A stretch of DNA of 64,000 nucleotides from an uncultured Clostridia bacterium (lineage in GTDB: Bacteria > Bacillota > Clostridia > Oscillospirales > Acutalibacteraceae): assembly GCA_947595635.1 (NCBI GenBank), contig CANQEU010000005.1, positions 1 through 64,000 of the forward strand, written 5' to 3'. Below are positions 39,195-50,137 of this stretch, in pieces; positions within the stretch are counted from its first letter, which is position 1; the number at the start of each line of letters is the position of its first letter. Below the pieces are notes generated by a model. That model saw only the letters and a program-made list of their open reading frames with translations. It did not search any database and was not told where the DNA came from. Both the position numbers and the translations under genes were made by a program.

Positions 39195-40961
39195 TTACCT
39201 CATAATGTGTATTTTTTCAAGTAGTTTTGCAATTTTTTCACCTTTTGGCAACATCATTAACTCTTTTCTGCTTATAACCCTAAGAAAAACAAGAGAAAAC
39301 AGGTATATTATCACAGTAAAGACAACTACCAAAATAATTGAAATTCTCGGAGATATAACCGATGAAATCGAATTATAAAGCAGCCACGCAAGGAAAACGC
39401 ATACCGCAGCCCCTACAAGAGGCTTTATTAGAATTTGCATAAAATCGGGCACGGTTTTTGTCTCTCGGCAAAGAAAATACAGTCCTACGACAGTTACAAA
39501 AAGATATGCAACAAGCGAGCCTACCGCCGCTCCCTGAATATTTATCGTCGGGATTCCGACAAGCGTATAGTTAAGCAGTATTTTTATTACCATTCCTATG
39601 CTCATAAGCTTGAGCGGCATATCAACTCTGCCAACCGCCTGAAGCATACTGCAAATCGGCGTGCTCGTCGCTATGAATATAACGGATATTCCGAGTATCT
39701 GCAATATTTTGGAGGCTATCTCAACCTCGTTTACGCGATTGCCGTAAAGAAGGTTTAAAAGCGGCCATGACAAGCACGAAAGTGCAAGTCCGGCGGGAAG
39801 GGCAAACGACAACGTCATTTTAAGCACCATTTCTATGTTGTCCTTAATATCCTTCTTTACTCCGCCTGTCCAAGCGGCTGTAAGATTAGGCAGCGCGCTT
39901 GTGCCGAACGCCTGAGTAACGGCGGTGACAAGCATCATAAGTGTAAGCGCATAGCCATAGCACCCGTTTAAATGCGTTTGCAGCGCGCCGTTTTTAAAAA
40001 CGGCTTCCTCAACCGTCGGGTAAAGGCTTCTCATAAGCGGTTCGTTTTCATTCACAAGATCGACTATTCTTCTTTGTATAAGAGATGAATCTATAAGTCC
40101 AGAAATGCTCAGGACAAGCGAATTAAGACCAATGGGAATAGCTGTTTTAACAAGCTCCTTAGTTATATCCTTGCCGGAGCGCGCCGGCTCCGAGTAATAA
40201 AGCTGGCGGCGTGTAACATCGCAGCCCTTGACCTTGTACCTTAAAAACAGGAATATAAATCCGAGCATTGCGCCCGCGACGATTCCAAGCAGAGCCGCGC
40301 AAACGGCGTACACCATTATCGCGCCCTGCGCCTCCTCCAAATTAGCGTATGCAGTTCCAAACACTGTGCCCGAGGACTGAAATTCGTTTGAGCCTATAGC
40401 CGTAACCACGGCAGCAGCGGAAAGACCCAAAATGAGCTTTCCGGCGGCCTCCATAACCTCTGAAACAGCCGTTGGCACCATATTGCGCATTCCCTCGAAA
40501 TATCCCCTGTATATAGACATAAGACAACCGAAAAATATTGTTGGAGCAAGAGAGCATATTGCATATTTTGCCTCGTTGCATTTAACATAATCGGCATACG
40601 TTTCGCTGAAGATTATCATAAGAGAACAGCACACCGCACCCGTAAACACAAAAAGCGGAATGGATATTTTATGAAGCTTTTTAACGTCTCGGAAGCGGTT
40701 TTCGGCTATATTCTTTGAAACAAGTCTTGAAATGGCAATAGGAAAGCCGGCGGTTGCCAGCATAAAGAGCGGATCGTAAAAATTATAGGCGATAGTAAAC
40801 ATACCGTAGCCTACTCCGTTCAGAAATTGACCGAGCAGTATCTTATATATCATCCCTATCACTTTAACTATGATCATACTGATAGACATAACCATTGCGC
40901 CCTTTAAAAAGCTTTGCTTTTTACTGCTGTCATTTTGCAATGTCTGTCGCTCCAAAATCAA
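39195..40961 (-). CDS. MATE/MOP flippase, SpoVB/PST family
   Basis: Multi-TM; KGAMVMSISMIIVKVIGMIYKILLGQFLN; downstream of mazG/yab cluster. Confidence 0.9.
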   Translation of the reverse strand: MILERQTLQNDSSKKQSFLKGAMVMSISMIIVKVIGMIYKILLGQFLNGVGYGMFTIAYNFYDPLFMLATAGFPIAISRLVSKNIAENRFRDVKKLHKISIPLFVFTGAVCCSLMIIFSETYADYVKCNEAKYAICSLAPTIFFGCLMSIYRGYFEGMRNMVPTAVSEVMEAAGKLILGLSAAAVVTAIGSNEFQSSGTVFGTAYANLEEAQGAIMVYAVCAALLGIVAGAMLGFIFLFLRYKVKGCDVTRRQLYYSEPARSGKDITKELVKTAIPIGLNSLVLSISGLIDSSLIQRRIVDLVNENEPLMRSLYPTVEEAVFKNGALQTHLNGCYGYALTLMMLVTAVTQAFGTSALPNLTAAWTGGVKKDIKDNIEMVLKMTLSFALPAGLALSCLSWPLLNLLYGNRVNEVEIASKILQILGISVIFIATSTPICSMLQAVGRVDMPLKLMSIGMVIKILLNYTLVGIPTINIQGAAVGSLVAYLFVTVVGLYFLCRETKTVPDFMQILIKPLVGAAVCVFLAWLLYNSISSVISPRISIILVVVFTVIIYLFSLVFLRVISRKELMMLPKGEKIAKLLEKIHIMR

Positions 40962-41041
40962 CCTCTCCTTTGTTCACAAAACACGGGCGGCTCATCGCCG
41001 CCCATAATAGCATATATTCCGACGGGTTAAGCTGTTGATTT

Positions 41042-41491
41042 TTAAGCCTCGTCCGCGTCCTTTTCCGTATCGTCGCCGGCGTCCTCAGTATCGTCGGACA
41101 TATCGGCGTATTCCTCGTCTGACGGGGTGTTGCCGTAAAGCTTTGCTCCGCAGTTTCCGCAGAATTTCAAATCCGCGCTTACAATCGCTCCGCAGGTTTT
41201 GCAGGTGACCTTGTTTCTTTGAGCGTTAATAAGCTCTCTTGTCGATTCAAGGTTTTCGTTAAGCTCCTTGAGCTCGTTTATTTTATCATCAAGAGCTTCC
41301 TTGTCCATTTCGCCCGCAATATAGCTTTCATATACGAAGCGTCCGAGCGAACGGTATTTTTTATTTATCTCGCTTTGAAGTCCTGCCTCGGCATATTTCA
41401 GCTTTGATGTATCAACTACCTTTTCAGCCTTTTTGCCAACGGCGTTTACCGCTGTTTTTGCATTGATCAAAAAATCATCAAATATACTCAA
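41042..41491 (-). CDS. Zinc-ribbon domain protein
   Basis: CKTCGAIVSADLKFCGNCG and acidic tail. Confidence 0.8.
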   Translation of the reverse strand: MSIFDDFLINAKTAVNAVGKKAEKVVDTSKLKYAEAGLQSEINKKYRSLGRFVYESYIAGEMDKEALDDKINELKELNENLESTRELINAQRNKVTCKTCGAIVSADLKFCGNCGAKLYGNTPSDEEYADMSDDTEDAGDDTEKDADEA

Positions 41492-41584
41492 CTAAAGCAT
41501 CTCCTTTTTTGTTTCCTACATTATATCATTCATACAAGCCCGTTTCAATTAACATATTGTTAATATTTGGCTGAACGCATATAT

Positions 41585-43060
41585 TTAAAATCCGTATTCG
41601 TTATAAAATGCCCTTATTCTGTCCTTTCTGCGCAGCATTTCATCGAATCCCTTTAAATATTCATACGGGTATTTGTAGTTAAATATTCGTTCAATATACG
41701 CTCCGTCCGGCTGCTTAAGCTTTGTTGTCGCTCCGGCTCCGCAGCCAAGTATTGAATGCGTTTCATCCATGATAAACACATTATATATACCCTCGCTGCC
41801 CTTTTGTGACCAGCCGACGTTTTCAAGGTTGCCGACCATTCTGCTCTGCCTGTAAAGATAATACGGCTCATAGCCCAGTGCAGGCAGTATCTCTGAACAG
41901 TATCTGTGCATATCTTCAGCCGCGGCGGCATCCCTGCGCAGCAGCTCGACTCCCTGCGCGGTAAGCCTTGACGAGCGCTTCATGGACAGCGTATGCACCG
42001 TAATGCTCTTAGGGGCGAGAGCCGTTATATTGTCAAGCGTTTTCCTAAAGCTTTCCGAACCCTCATTCGGCAGTCCTGCTATCAAATCCGTATTAATGTG
42101 GTCAAATCCGCATCTGCGTGCCGTTTCATAAGCCTTGTAGAATTCATCGGCTGTGTGATTTCTGCCTATGCTCCTTAATATTTCGTCGTTGAGCGTTTGG
42201 GGATTAATGCTTATTCTGTCTGCGCCGCACTCCTTTATCGCCGTAAGCCTTTCATTTGTCACGGTGTCGGGTCTGCCGGCTTCAACGGTAAATTCACGGC
42301 ATCCGCTCATATCAAAGCTGCGCACAATCGCCCCCATAACCGCCCTGAGCTGTTCGGGACTTAGAACGGTCGGAGTTCCGCCGCCTATGTAAACGCTTTG
42401 CAATTCAAGCGAAAGCTCGGCTGCAAGCTTACCGGTCATTTCAATTTCTCTGCACAAAAGCTCCACATACGGTTCGATAAGCTTAAGGCTTTTTTCAACG
42501 GACTGGGAAACAAAAGAGCAGTAGCTGCATCTTGACGGACAAAACGGTATAGAAACATAGAGGCTGAAGGAGCTTGGGGTCGAGGTCTCTATTATCCGCT
42601 TTTCGTTTTTCTCTGTAACGGAAGAAAGCCTTATTTTTTCATCATTGACCAAAAGTCTGCCTTTAAAATATTCCTCCGCGCCTTCCGCTCCAAGCTCCTC
42701 CGTAAGTTTTCTGAACAGCTTTATCGGACGCACGCCAGTAAGTATTCCCCAAGGGGGAGTTATTCCGGTATATTCGGAAAGCACGTCAAAGAGCAGCACA
42801 GCAAGGCTTCTTTCCGTTTCGTCATCAAAGCTTACGGGGACAAGAGTTTTTTCTCTTTCAATGTTGACGCCTTCGGACGAAAGGGAGCAAAAAAGTCTTG
42901 TGCCGCCGTTTTTTTCCTCGACCCTCGTAATTATAAAGGGCTCGGTTTTGTCGCCGTAAAAGCCGCCCTTTATAATCTCGATTTTTTCATTCGGAAAAAA
43001 AACTCTCGTGAGATTTTCAATTTCATAATGGAACTTATGATTTTCCGTAAACACTCTCAT
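41585..43060 (-). CDS. hemZ: HemZ-like radical SAM coproporphyrinogen dehydrogenase family protein
   Basis: SIPFCPSRCSYCSFVS CxxxCxxC motif, YIGGGTPT, downstream HemN-like segment. Confidence 0.9.
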   Translation of the reverse strand: MRVFTENHKFHYEIENLTRVFFPNEKIEIIKGGFYGDKTEPFIITRVEEKNGGTRLFCSLSSEGVNIEREKTLVPVSFDDETERSLAVLLFDVLSEYTGITPPWGILTGVRPIKLFRKLTEELGAEGAEEYFKGRLLVNDEKIRLSSVTEKNEKRIIETSTPSSFSLYVSIPFCPSRCSYCSFVSQSVEKSLKLIEPYVELLCREIEMTGKLAAELSLELQSVYIGGGTPTVLSPEQLRAVMGAIVRSFDMSGCREFTVEAGRPDTVTNERLTAIKECGADRISINPQTLNDEILRSIGRNHTADEFYKAYETARRCGFDHINTDLIAGLPNEGSESFRKTLDNITALAPKSITVHTLSMKRSSRLTAQGVELLRRDAAAAEDMHRYCSEILPALGYEPYYLYRQSRMVGNLENVGWSQKGSEGIYNVFIMDETHSILGCGAGATTKLKQPDGAYIERIFNYKYPYEYLKGFDEMLRRKDRIRAFYNEYGF

Positions 43061-43078
43061 ATGTAATACCCTGTAAAG

Positions 43079-43726
43079 CTAATTGCCGAATTTATTTATG
43101 GCGTACCTCATACACGGATTGCGGAGCTTTTCCTCTCCTATAGTGGTTCTCTCGCCGTGACCGCAGATAACCCGCGTTTCATCAGGCAGCCTTGAAAGCC
43201 TATTAAGCGACATAAGCAGCTCGTTTTCGTTTCCCGTCGGGAAATCGGTTCGCCCCATAGACTCTTTAAAAAGAGTATCTCCGCAGAAAAGCTTTCCGTC
43301 GGCAAGATAGCCGGTTCCGCCCTTTGTATGTCCGGGCAGGCTTATAACCTTTATTTCGGTATTTCCGAGCTTTAAAGAGTCCCCGTCGCAAACAACCAAA
43401 TCGGCGCTCAATTTTTCGCTTGTTTTTCCGAAGTCGCCGCAAAGATTAAGCCTCGAATCGGACAAAAAATCCTCATCGCCTTTGCCGATAACGAGTGATG
43501 CGCCGGTTTTTTTCTTTAATTCGCCGGCAAAGCCAATGTGGTCGAAGTGGCCGTGTGTGAGCAGAATATATTTTATATTTCCGTTCGGTACTGCGTTTAC
43601 GGCTTCCGTAAGCTCCGGCGATTTGTCGCCGGGATCGACTATTGCGCAGCAGCCGCTCTCACAGTCGGTAATTATGCAGCAATTCGCCGCAAGAACGCCC
43701 ACCTGATAAATCTTATATTTCAGCAT
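43079..43726 (-). CDS. MBL-fold metallohydrolase (glyoxalase II-like)
   Basis: LLTHGHFDHIG, LPGHTKGGTGYL, CGHGERTT. Confidence 0.92.
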   Translation of the reverse strand: MLKYKIYQVGVLAANCCIITDCESGCCAIVDPGDKSPELTEAVNAVPNGNIKYILLTHGHFDHIGFAGELKKKTGASLVIGKGDEDFLSDSRLNLCGDFGKTSEKLSADLVVCDGDSLKLGNTEIKVISLPGHTKGGTGYLADGKLFCGDTLFKESMGRTDFPTGNENELLMSLNRLSRLPDETRVICGHGERTTIGEEKLRNPCMRYAINKFGN

Positions 43727-44181
43727 TATTTTTTCAGCTCCCGTGAATCAAGAATAATAGTTACAGGCCCGTCGTTTACAAGGCTAAGCTCCATATCCGC
43801 GCCAAAAACTCCGCATTCAAGCCTGCTTACGCCTTTATCGAGCATACATCTTTTAAAATACTCATATAGCACGTCCGCGTCCTTCGGGTCGGCGGCGGAG
43901 AAAAAGCTTGGCCGTCTGCCGTGCGAGCAGTCTGCGCAAAGCGTAAAATTTGACACAACAAGAGCCTCGCCGCCGACAGAAGCAAGCGACAAATTCATTT
44001 TATCGTTTTCGTCTGTGAAAACACGCAGATTAAAAATTTTATCCGCAAGCAGCTCCGCGTCCTTTTCAGTATCGCCCTGTGCAACGCCAAGAAGGATTGC
44101 AAAGCCCCTGCCAATTTCCCCGGTAAGGCTTCCGTCCGCCTTTACGGAAGCGCGCTTAACGCGCTGAATAACAGCCTTCAT
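43726..44181 (-). CDS. dtd: D-aminoacyl-tRNA deacylase
   Basis: MKAVIQRVKRASVKADG, LVVSNFTLCADCSHGRRPSF, GVFGADMELSLVNDGPVTIIL. Confidence 0.95.
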   Translation of the reverse strand: MKAVIQRVKRASVKADGSLTGEIGRGFAILLGVAQGDTEKDAELLADKIFNLRVFTDENDKMNLSLASVGGEALVVSNFTLCADCSHGRRPSFFSAADPKDADVLYEYFKRCMLDKGVSRLECGVFGADMELSLVNDGPVTIILDSRELKK

Positions 44182-44210
44182 ATTTCCTCCGTTTGTAACG
44201 GCAGCACATT

Positions 44211-46391
44211 CTACTGCCTTGATATTGATATAACGCCCTTTACGTTAGACAGCCTCGATATAACTCCTCTTAAATGATCCATACCGTTTACGGTTATGGA
44301 AAAGTGCATTATCGCAAGGTCGTCCTTGCTTTCCTTTGAATCCATATTGTTAATAAAAATGTGCATGGCGGAAAGCTGGTTTGTAATGTCTGCAATAAGA
44401 CCCGTTCTGTCGTTTGAAAGTATCTCAAGAGTAGTCTGGAAGCTTTCGTTTACGTCCTGCGCCCACGACGCTTGTATATATCTTTCCGGCTGTTCGCAGG
44501 ACTCAATATCCCTTGGAATGTTGGAGCAGCTCTTTTTGTGTATTGACACGCCGTTGCCCCTTGTTATAAAGCCGATTATGTCATCGCCCGGCAGAGGCTT
44601 GCAGCACATGGCAAGCTTTATCAGAACATCGTCAAAGCCGTCGACGATAACTCCGCTGCTGACTCTGCTTTTTTTCGGCTTTTCCGATATTACCGGCTTT
44701 ATCTCTGTCTGAACGGGCTCATATCTTTTTAGATACTCCTCCTTTATCCTCGGCATCATCTTCCAAAGCTGAACGCCGCCGTAGCCTATTGCGGCGTACA
44801 AATCATCGACATTCGGATAGCCCTTTTTCTTTAGCACGAGATTTACAAGCTCAGCCATTTCACTGTCGCTTAAAACGATTTTCGCGTGCTTAAATTCTCT
44901 TTCTATCTCCATTTTGCCGGTTTCTATATTTTCCTCACGCTTTTCCTTTTTGAACCACTGCCTTATTTTGCTTCTTGCTTCGCTTGTTTTTACAATTTTA
45001 AGCCAGTCTCGGTTAGGGCATCCGCCCTCCTTTTTTGTCAAAATCTCTACGATTTCACCCGTTTTTACATTGTAGTCTATCGGCACTATTTTTCCGTTTA
45101 CCTTCGCGCCTGTCATTCTGTTTCCAACCGCCGTGTGTATGGCGTAGGCAACGTCAATTACCGTTGAGCCGTAAGGCAAGTCTATTATATCTCCCTTTGG
45201 AGTAAAAACAAAAACGTCCTCCTGCGCAAGGTCGGTTTTTATATTTCTTAAAATATCGGTATTATCGTCGTCCGCCTGATTTTCAAGCATCTTTCTTATC
45301 CACGTTATCTTATCCTCAAAGCTGTCCTTTTTAGACAGTCCGAGCTTATACTTCCAGTGCGCGGCAATTCCGTATTCAGCCGTTTGGTGCATTTCCCATG
45401 TTCTTATCTGCACCTCGAACGGAATGCCCTCCTCTCCTATTACGGTAGTATGCAGAGAGCGATACATATTCGGCTTCGGCGTTGAAATATAATCCTTAAA
45501 TCGGTTAGGAATGGGCTTGAATATTTCATGGATAACGCCAAGGGCGTTGTAGCAGTCGTTCACCGTGTTTACTATGACCCTAACGGCAAAAATATCAAAT
45601 ATCTGCTCTATCGTCTTTCCGCGCATATACGTTTTTCTGTATATTCCGTTTATACTCTTTACCCTGCCGTCAACACGGACGTCCGGAATAAGGTTTTTTG
45701 TTTTTTCTATAATCTTATCCTTTATGCTTTTAATGAAAGCGTCGCGGCCGTCCTTTGTAAGCGCAAGCGCGGTTTCAATCTCATGATAGCCGACCGGGTC
45801 AAGATAGAGTATGCTCAAATCCTCAAGCTCCTCCTTTATAGCCCGAATTCCCAGTCTGTGAGCAATAGGCGCGAATATCTCCATATTTTCAAGCGCCTTG
45901 TCACGTCTTTTTTGTTCGCGCATACACTCGATAGTCCGCATATTGTGCAGTCTGTCGGCAAGCTTTATTATTATAACCCTGATGTCGTTTGACATTGCTA
46001 TAAGCATTTTTCTTACGTTTTCCGCCTGCTGATCCTCACGGGAGGAATACGGTATTTTCGCAAGCTTTGTAACGCCGTCCACAAGATTTGCTATATCAAC
46101 GCCAAACTCCTTTTTAACGTCCTCATACGTCACGTCGGTGTCCTCTACAACATCGTGCAGCAGCGCGGCGCAGATAGAATCGGTATCCATACCCATATCC
46201 ACAAGAATACAGGCGACAGATGTCGGATGAAGAATATACGGCACGCCGGAAACGCGGCGCTGATCGCCGTGAGCCTTCAGCGCAAGCTGATACGCCTTGT
46301 CGATAAGCTCCATATCAAAGCTGTTTTCGCTTTTCTTAAGCATCTCTACAAGCTGCTCATAATCCTGATAATGTATAGTTCCCTTTGGCAT
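44211..46391 (-). CDS. rel: Bifunctional (p)ppGpp synthetase/hydrolase
   Basis: HD domain, synthetase domain RVKSINGIYRKTY, TGS and ACT domains. Confidence 0.96.
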   Translation of the reverse strand: MPKGTIHYQDYEQLVEMLKKSENSFDMELIDKAYQLALKAHGDQRRVSGVPYILHPTSVACILVDMGMDTDSICAALLHDVVEDTDVTYEDVKKEFGVDIANLVDGVTKLAKIPYSSREDQQAENVRKMLIAMSNDIRVIIIKLADRLHNMRTIECMREQKRRDKALENMEIFAPIAHRLGIRAIKEELEDLSILYLDPVGYHEIETALALTKDGRDAFIKSIKDKIIEKTKNLIPDVRVDGRVKSINGIYRKTYMRGKTIEQIFDIFAVRVIVNTVNDCYNALGVIHEIFKPIPNRFKDYISTPKPNMYRSLHTTVIGEEGIPFEVQIRTWEMHQTAEYGIAAHWKYKLGLSKKDSFEDKITWIRKMLENQADDDNTDILRNIKTDLAQEDVFVFTPKGDIIDLPYGSTVIDVAYAIHTAVGNRMTGAKVNGKIVPIDYNVKTGEIVEILTKKEGGCPNRDWLKIVKTSEARSKIRQWFKKEKREENIETGKMEIEREFKHAKIVLSDSEMAELVNLVLKKKGYPNVDDLYAAIGYGGVQLWKMMPRIKEEYLKRYEPVQTEIKPVISEKPKKSRVSSGVIVDGFDDVLIKLAMCCKPLPGDDIIGFITRGNGVSIHKKSCSNIPRDIESCEQPERYIQASWAQDVNESFQTTLEILSNDRTGLIADITNQLSAMHIFINNMDSKESKDDLAIMHFSITVNGMDHLRGVISRLSNVKGVISISRQ

Positions 46392-48445
46392 TATCCTATC
46401 CCTCCGTTTAAAGCGTTATGTATCTTTTTGATTATCGGCGCGCTTGACAGATCCGCCTTTCCGCTGTAGCTTAACGCATTAAGACTTAGTATTTCCCCTT
46501 TTGAATTGCATTCTATCAGCGAAAGCTCCTCAAGCGCCTGTATTATAACCTTTATTTTTCCGCAGGAGAGCGCTCCGCCAAAGCTGCACCAAAGACTTGA
46601 AAGTCTTGTTTTAAGCTTTGCGCCCTTTATTTTTTTATATACCAATACAAAGTCCTCTCTTGTCGGCAAAATTGATTTAAGCTCATCCGCGCCGAGAGGT
46701 CTGTTGATAATCATTTTCTCATATATTCTTACGCTTTTCAAGCATTCTTCAAAATTTTCATCTCTAAGCTTTACATCCCTTAAAATAAACGAAACGCTCT
46801 GCATATCATTATAAAGATTGATTTCAAGAGTTACCGCAAGGTCAAGTATGTCGCCCGGCTCAAATATAAATTCATCTCTTGTGTGAGAAAAATACATAAC
46901 CGTGATATAGCTTTCATCACGGCTTAAAACGAGCCTTAAGTGCTTTCCGCCGCCGACCTCGGTAACGGATACAAGGCGCATATTGTATATTCCGAACAGC
47001 GGCTGGGGATTTCCCGCGCCATACGGTTCAAGATATTTAAGCTCCTTAACAAGCTGTACGTCTATTACGGCAGGGTTAAGCTTTAAATCTATATTAAGCT
47101 CCTGAAACGGCATTGAGCCGATGGAGTCGGCATAGCTGTTTATCATATCGGAAAACGCCTTTATATTATCCTCTTTAAGCGTAACGCCGGCAGCCATAGG
47201 GTGACCGCCGAAGTTTAAAAGAATATCACGGCAGGCAAAAACAGCGTCAACAAGCGAAAAGCCTTTTATGCTTCTTCCGCTGCCCTTTGCAAGCTTATTG
47301 CTTACGCCTATTACTATCGTCGGCTTGCCGTAAAGCTCCTTAAGCCTTGAGGCGACTATTCCGACAACGCCGGTATTCCAGTCGTTGCCCGATACAACGA
47401 TTATGCTTCTGTTTTTTATTTTGCTGTCATTTTCAATTATTTCACACGCCTGAGCCATTATGTCCGCCTCGACGCTTCGGCGGTTTGAATTTTCCAGACA
47501 AAGCTCCTCGGCAAGCTGCAAAGCAACGTCCTCATCCTCGGCAAGCAGCAGCTCAAGAGCCGTTTGCGATTCGCCGAGTCTGCCGCAGGCATTTATTCTG
47601 GGTACTATTGAGTATGCTATTTTTTCGGAATTAATGCCGTCAGGGTCTATAGCGCAGCATTCAAGCAACGCTTTTATGCCTACCCTTTGCCTGTTTTTCA
47701 TACACTCAATACCCTTTTGTACGAATATTCTGTTTTCACCCACAAGCGGAACAACATCGCCGACAGTTCCGATTGAAATAATATCGGCGTATTCGTATAA
47801 AAGCTCCTCCTGAGACACGCCCTCTCCTGCAAGAGCGGCTACAAGCTTGAAGGCTACGCCTACGCCGCTGAGCTCCTTGAAGGGATATTGGCAGTCGTGC
47901 CTGTGAGGATTTATAATTGCCGCCGCATTCGGCAGCGCGACGTCGGGCTTGTGATGGTCGGTGACGACCGTATCAATGCCGAGCGACAGCGCAAGGTCGA
48001 TTTCATCTACTGCCGAAATTCCGTTATCTACGGTTATTATAAGCGACGTATTCATTTCGGCTATTTTTTTAACAGCCGCCTCATTCATACCGTAGCCCTC
48101 GTCACGGCGCGACGGGATATAGTAAAACACATCGGCTCCCATATCGGAAAGATATGAAAAAAGCAGAGCTGTGGCGCAGACCCCGTCTGCGTCATAATCG
48201 CCGTAAACGCATATGCGTTCGCACTCCTCCATGGCGGCTGATATTCTGTTTGCCGCTTTTTGCATATCCTTCATCAAAAACGGGTCGATAAGCTCGCCGC
48301 CGTTTGGCAGCTTTTTTAACGCCGACTCGGCGCTTTGCGCGCCTCTTGCCGCAAGAACGTATGCCGCAATCTGTGGGATTGCAGCCTTCTCGGCAATTTC
48401 TCTCGCCGTATCCCTGTTAAGTTTCGGCACCGTCCAAATTTTCAT
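46391..48445 (-). CDS. recJ: Single-stranded-DNA-specific exonuclease RecJ
   Basis: VYGDYDADGVCATALL, ITVDNGISA, VTDHHKPD. Confidence 0.95.
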   Translation of the reverse strand: MKIWTVPKLNRDTAREIAEKAAIPQIAAYVLAARGAQSAESALKKLPNGGELIDPFLMKDMQKAANRISAAMEECERICVYGDYDADGVCATALLFSYLSDMGADVFYYIPSRRDEGYGMNEAAVKKIAEMNTSLIITVDNGISAVDEIDLALSLGIDTVVTDHHKPDVALPNAAAIINPHRHDCQYPFKELSGVGVAFKLVAALAGEGVSQEELLYEYADIISIGTVGDVVPLVGENRIFVQKGIECMKNRQRVGIKALLECCAIDPDGINSEKIAYSIVPRINACGRLGESQTALELLLAEDEDVALQLAEELCLENSNRRSVEADIMAQACEIIENDSKIKNRSIIVVSGNDWNTGVVGIVASRLKELYGKPTIVIGVSNKLAKGSGRSIKGFSLVDAVFACRDILLNFGGHPMAAGVTLKEDNIKAFSDMINSYADSIGSMPFQELNIDLKLNPAVIDVQLVKELKYLEPYGAGNPQPLFGIYNMRLVSVTEVGGGKHLRLVLSRDESYITVMYFSHTRDEFIFEPGDILDLAVTLEINLYNDMQSVSFILRDVKLRDENFEECLKSVRIYEKMIINRPLGADELKSILPTREDFVLVYKKIKGAKLKTRLSSLWCSFGGALSCGKIKVIIQALEELSLIECNSKGEILSLNALSYSGKADLSSAPIIKKIHNALNGGIG

Positions 48446-48460
48446 CGCTATGCTCCGGTC

Positions 48461-50122
48461 TTATTGATTCAGCATTTCTTCGGCGTGTTTTAGTGTTATC
48501 TCGGTTATGTTAAGTCCGCCTATTATCCTTGCAAGCTCATATTTGCGCTGTTCAAAGCTGAGCCGTTTTACGCTTGTGAATGTCTTTCCTCCGTCAAAGC
48601 TCTTTTCTATAAGATAGTGCGAATCGGCAAGGGCGGCTATCTGCGCCTGATGAGTTACGCATATGACCTGTCTGCCGTTTGAAACCGATTTAAGCTTTAG
48701 CCCTACCTTTTGCGCCGCGCTTCCGCTTATTCCAACGTCTACCTCGTCAAATATCATTGTTTCGGCGCCGTTTGTATCGGACAGCACGTTCTTTATTGAA
48801 AGCATTATTCTTGAAAGCTCTCCGCCGGAGGCTATCTTTGAAACAGGCTTTGGCTCCTCGCCGGGGTTGGCGGAAATTAAAAGCTCTATTTTATCCATTC
48901 CGTTTTCGGTAAGCTTTGTTTTTTCTATATTTACCAAAAGCCTTACGTTTGGCATATCAAGATATTCAAGTTGCGATTGAACCGCCTGTATAAACTCCTG
49001 CGCTCCGTCCCGTCTGAGCTGAGATATTTCTCCGGCAAGCTCCAGCGCCTGCTGTGCAAGCTCGTTATATTCGTCAAGCAGAGCCTCCATAGTTTCCTCG
49101 TATCCCTCAAGCAGCTCAAGCTCCTTTTTGCTGTCTTCAAGGCACTGCATAACGTCCGAATATTCCGGCCCGTATTTTTTCATTATTCCGTTTATAAGGT
49201 CAAGCCTCTGCTCAATTTCATCAAGCCTGTCCTCGCTGTTTTCCCTGTCGGACAAAATCGAAGAGAGAGAGTCGACGCAGTCGTCTATCTCGTAATATAC
49301 ATTGTCAAGACGTTCGGCAATGCCGCCCGCCTCTTTTAAAATCGGCGCTATTTCCTCAAGGCTCTGCACCGACTGCATAACAGCGGAAAGCACGCTGAAG
49401 TTATCGTCACCGCTTAAAAGCGAATGAGCCGAGGCTATTGATGATGTTATCTTCGCGTTATTCCTGCAAATCAGCCTTTCCTCTTTAAGCGCTTCAAGCT
49501 CTCCGTCTTCAATTTTTGACTGCTCTATCTCGTTTACGCGGTATTTAAGTATGTCTATCCTGCGTTCTCTTTCGTTGTCGTCGCTTTCCGCGTCGTCAAG
49601 GCGGTGTTTACAGTCCTTGAGGGCGTGAAAGACCTTTCTGTACTCTTCAAGCAAAATGCCGGTATTGGCATAATCGTCTATATATTCTCGGTGCTTGTCG
49701 CCGCTGAAAAGCTCATAGCTTTCGTGCTGACCGTGAATATCAACAAGGAATTTTCCTATGCCTTTAAGAGCGCTGACCGGCACCGGAACACAGTTTATCC
49801 TGCACAAATTTTTGCCGCTTGCGCTTATCTCTCTGTTTATCACAAGGCTTTTCGGCTCATCCTCGTTTATACATCCGATCTCCCTAAGCGCCTGCTGAGC
49901 CTTTGCGGATATATCTGAAAACTCGGCGCTTACAAGAGCCTTCGCGGCTCCGGTTCGTATAAGCTCCTTAGATGTTCTGTTGCCTAATATCGCGTTTATG
50001 GCGTCTATAACGATTGATTTGCCGGCGCCTGTTTCACCTGTCAGAACATTAAAGCCCTGTGTAAAGTCTATTGACGTTTTTTCGATTACCGCGATATTTT
50101 CGATGTAAAGAGTATCAAGCAT
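48461..50122 (-). CDS. recN: DNA repair protein RecN
   Basis: NVLTGETGAGKSIVIDAI, IASGGELSRIMLSIK, IFDEVDVGISG. Confidence 0.97.
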   Translation of the reverse strand: MLDTLYIENIAVIEKTSIDFTQGFNVLTGETGAGKSIVIDAINAILGNRTSKELIRTGAAKALVSAEFSDISAKAQQALREIGCINEDEPKSLVINREISASGKNLCRINCVPVPVSALKGIGKFLVDIHGQHESYELFSGDKHREYIDDYANTGILLEEYRKVFHALKDCKHRLDDAESDDNERERRIDILKYRVNEIEQSKIEDGELEALKEERLICRNNAKITSSIASAHSLLSGDDNFSVLSAVMQSVQSLEEIAPILKEAGGIAERLDNVYYEIDDCVDSLSSILSDRENSEDRLDEIEQRLDLINGIMKKYGPEYSDVMQCLEDSKKELELLEGYEETMEALLDEYNELAQQALELAGEISQLRRDGAQEFIQAVQSQLEYLDMPNVRLLVNIEKTKLTENGMDKIELLISANPGEEPKPVSKIASGGELSRIMLSIKNVLSDTNGAETMIFDEVDVGISGSAAQKVGLKLKSVSNGRQVICVTHQAQIAALADSHYLIEKSFDGGKTFTSVKRLSFEQRKYELARIIGGLNITEITLKHAEEMLNQ

Positions 50123-50137
50123 TTCCGTTACCTCTTT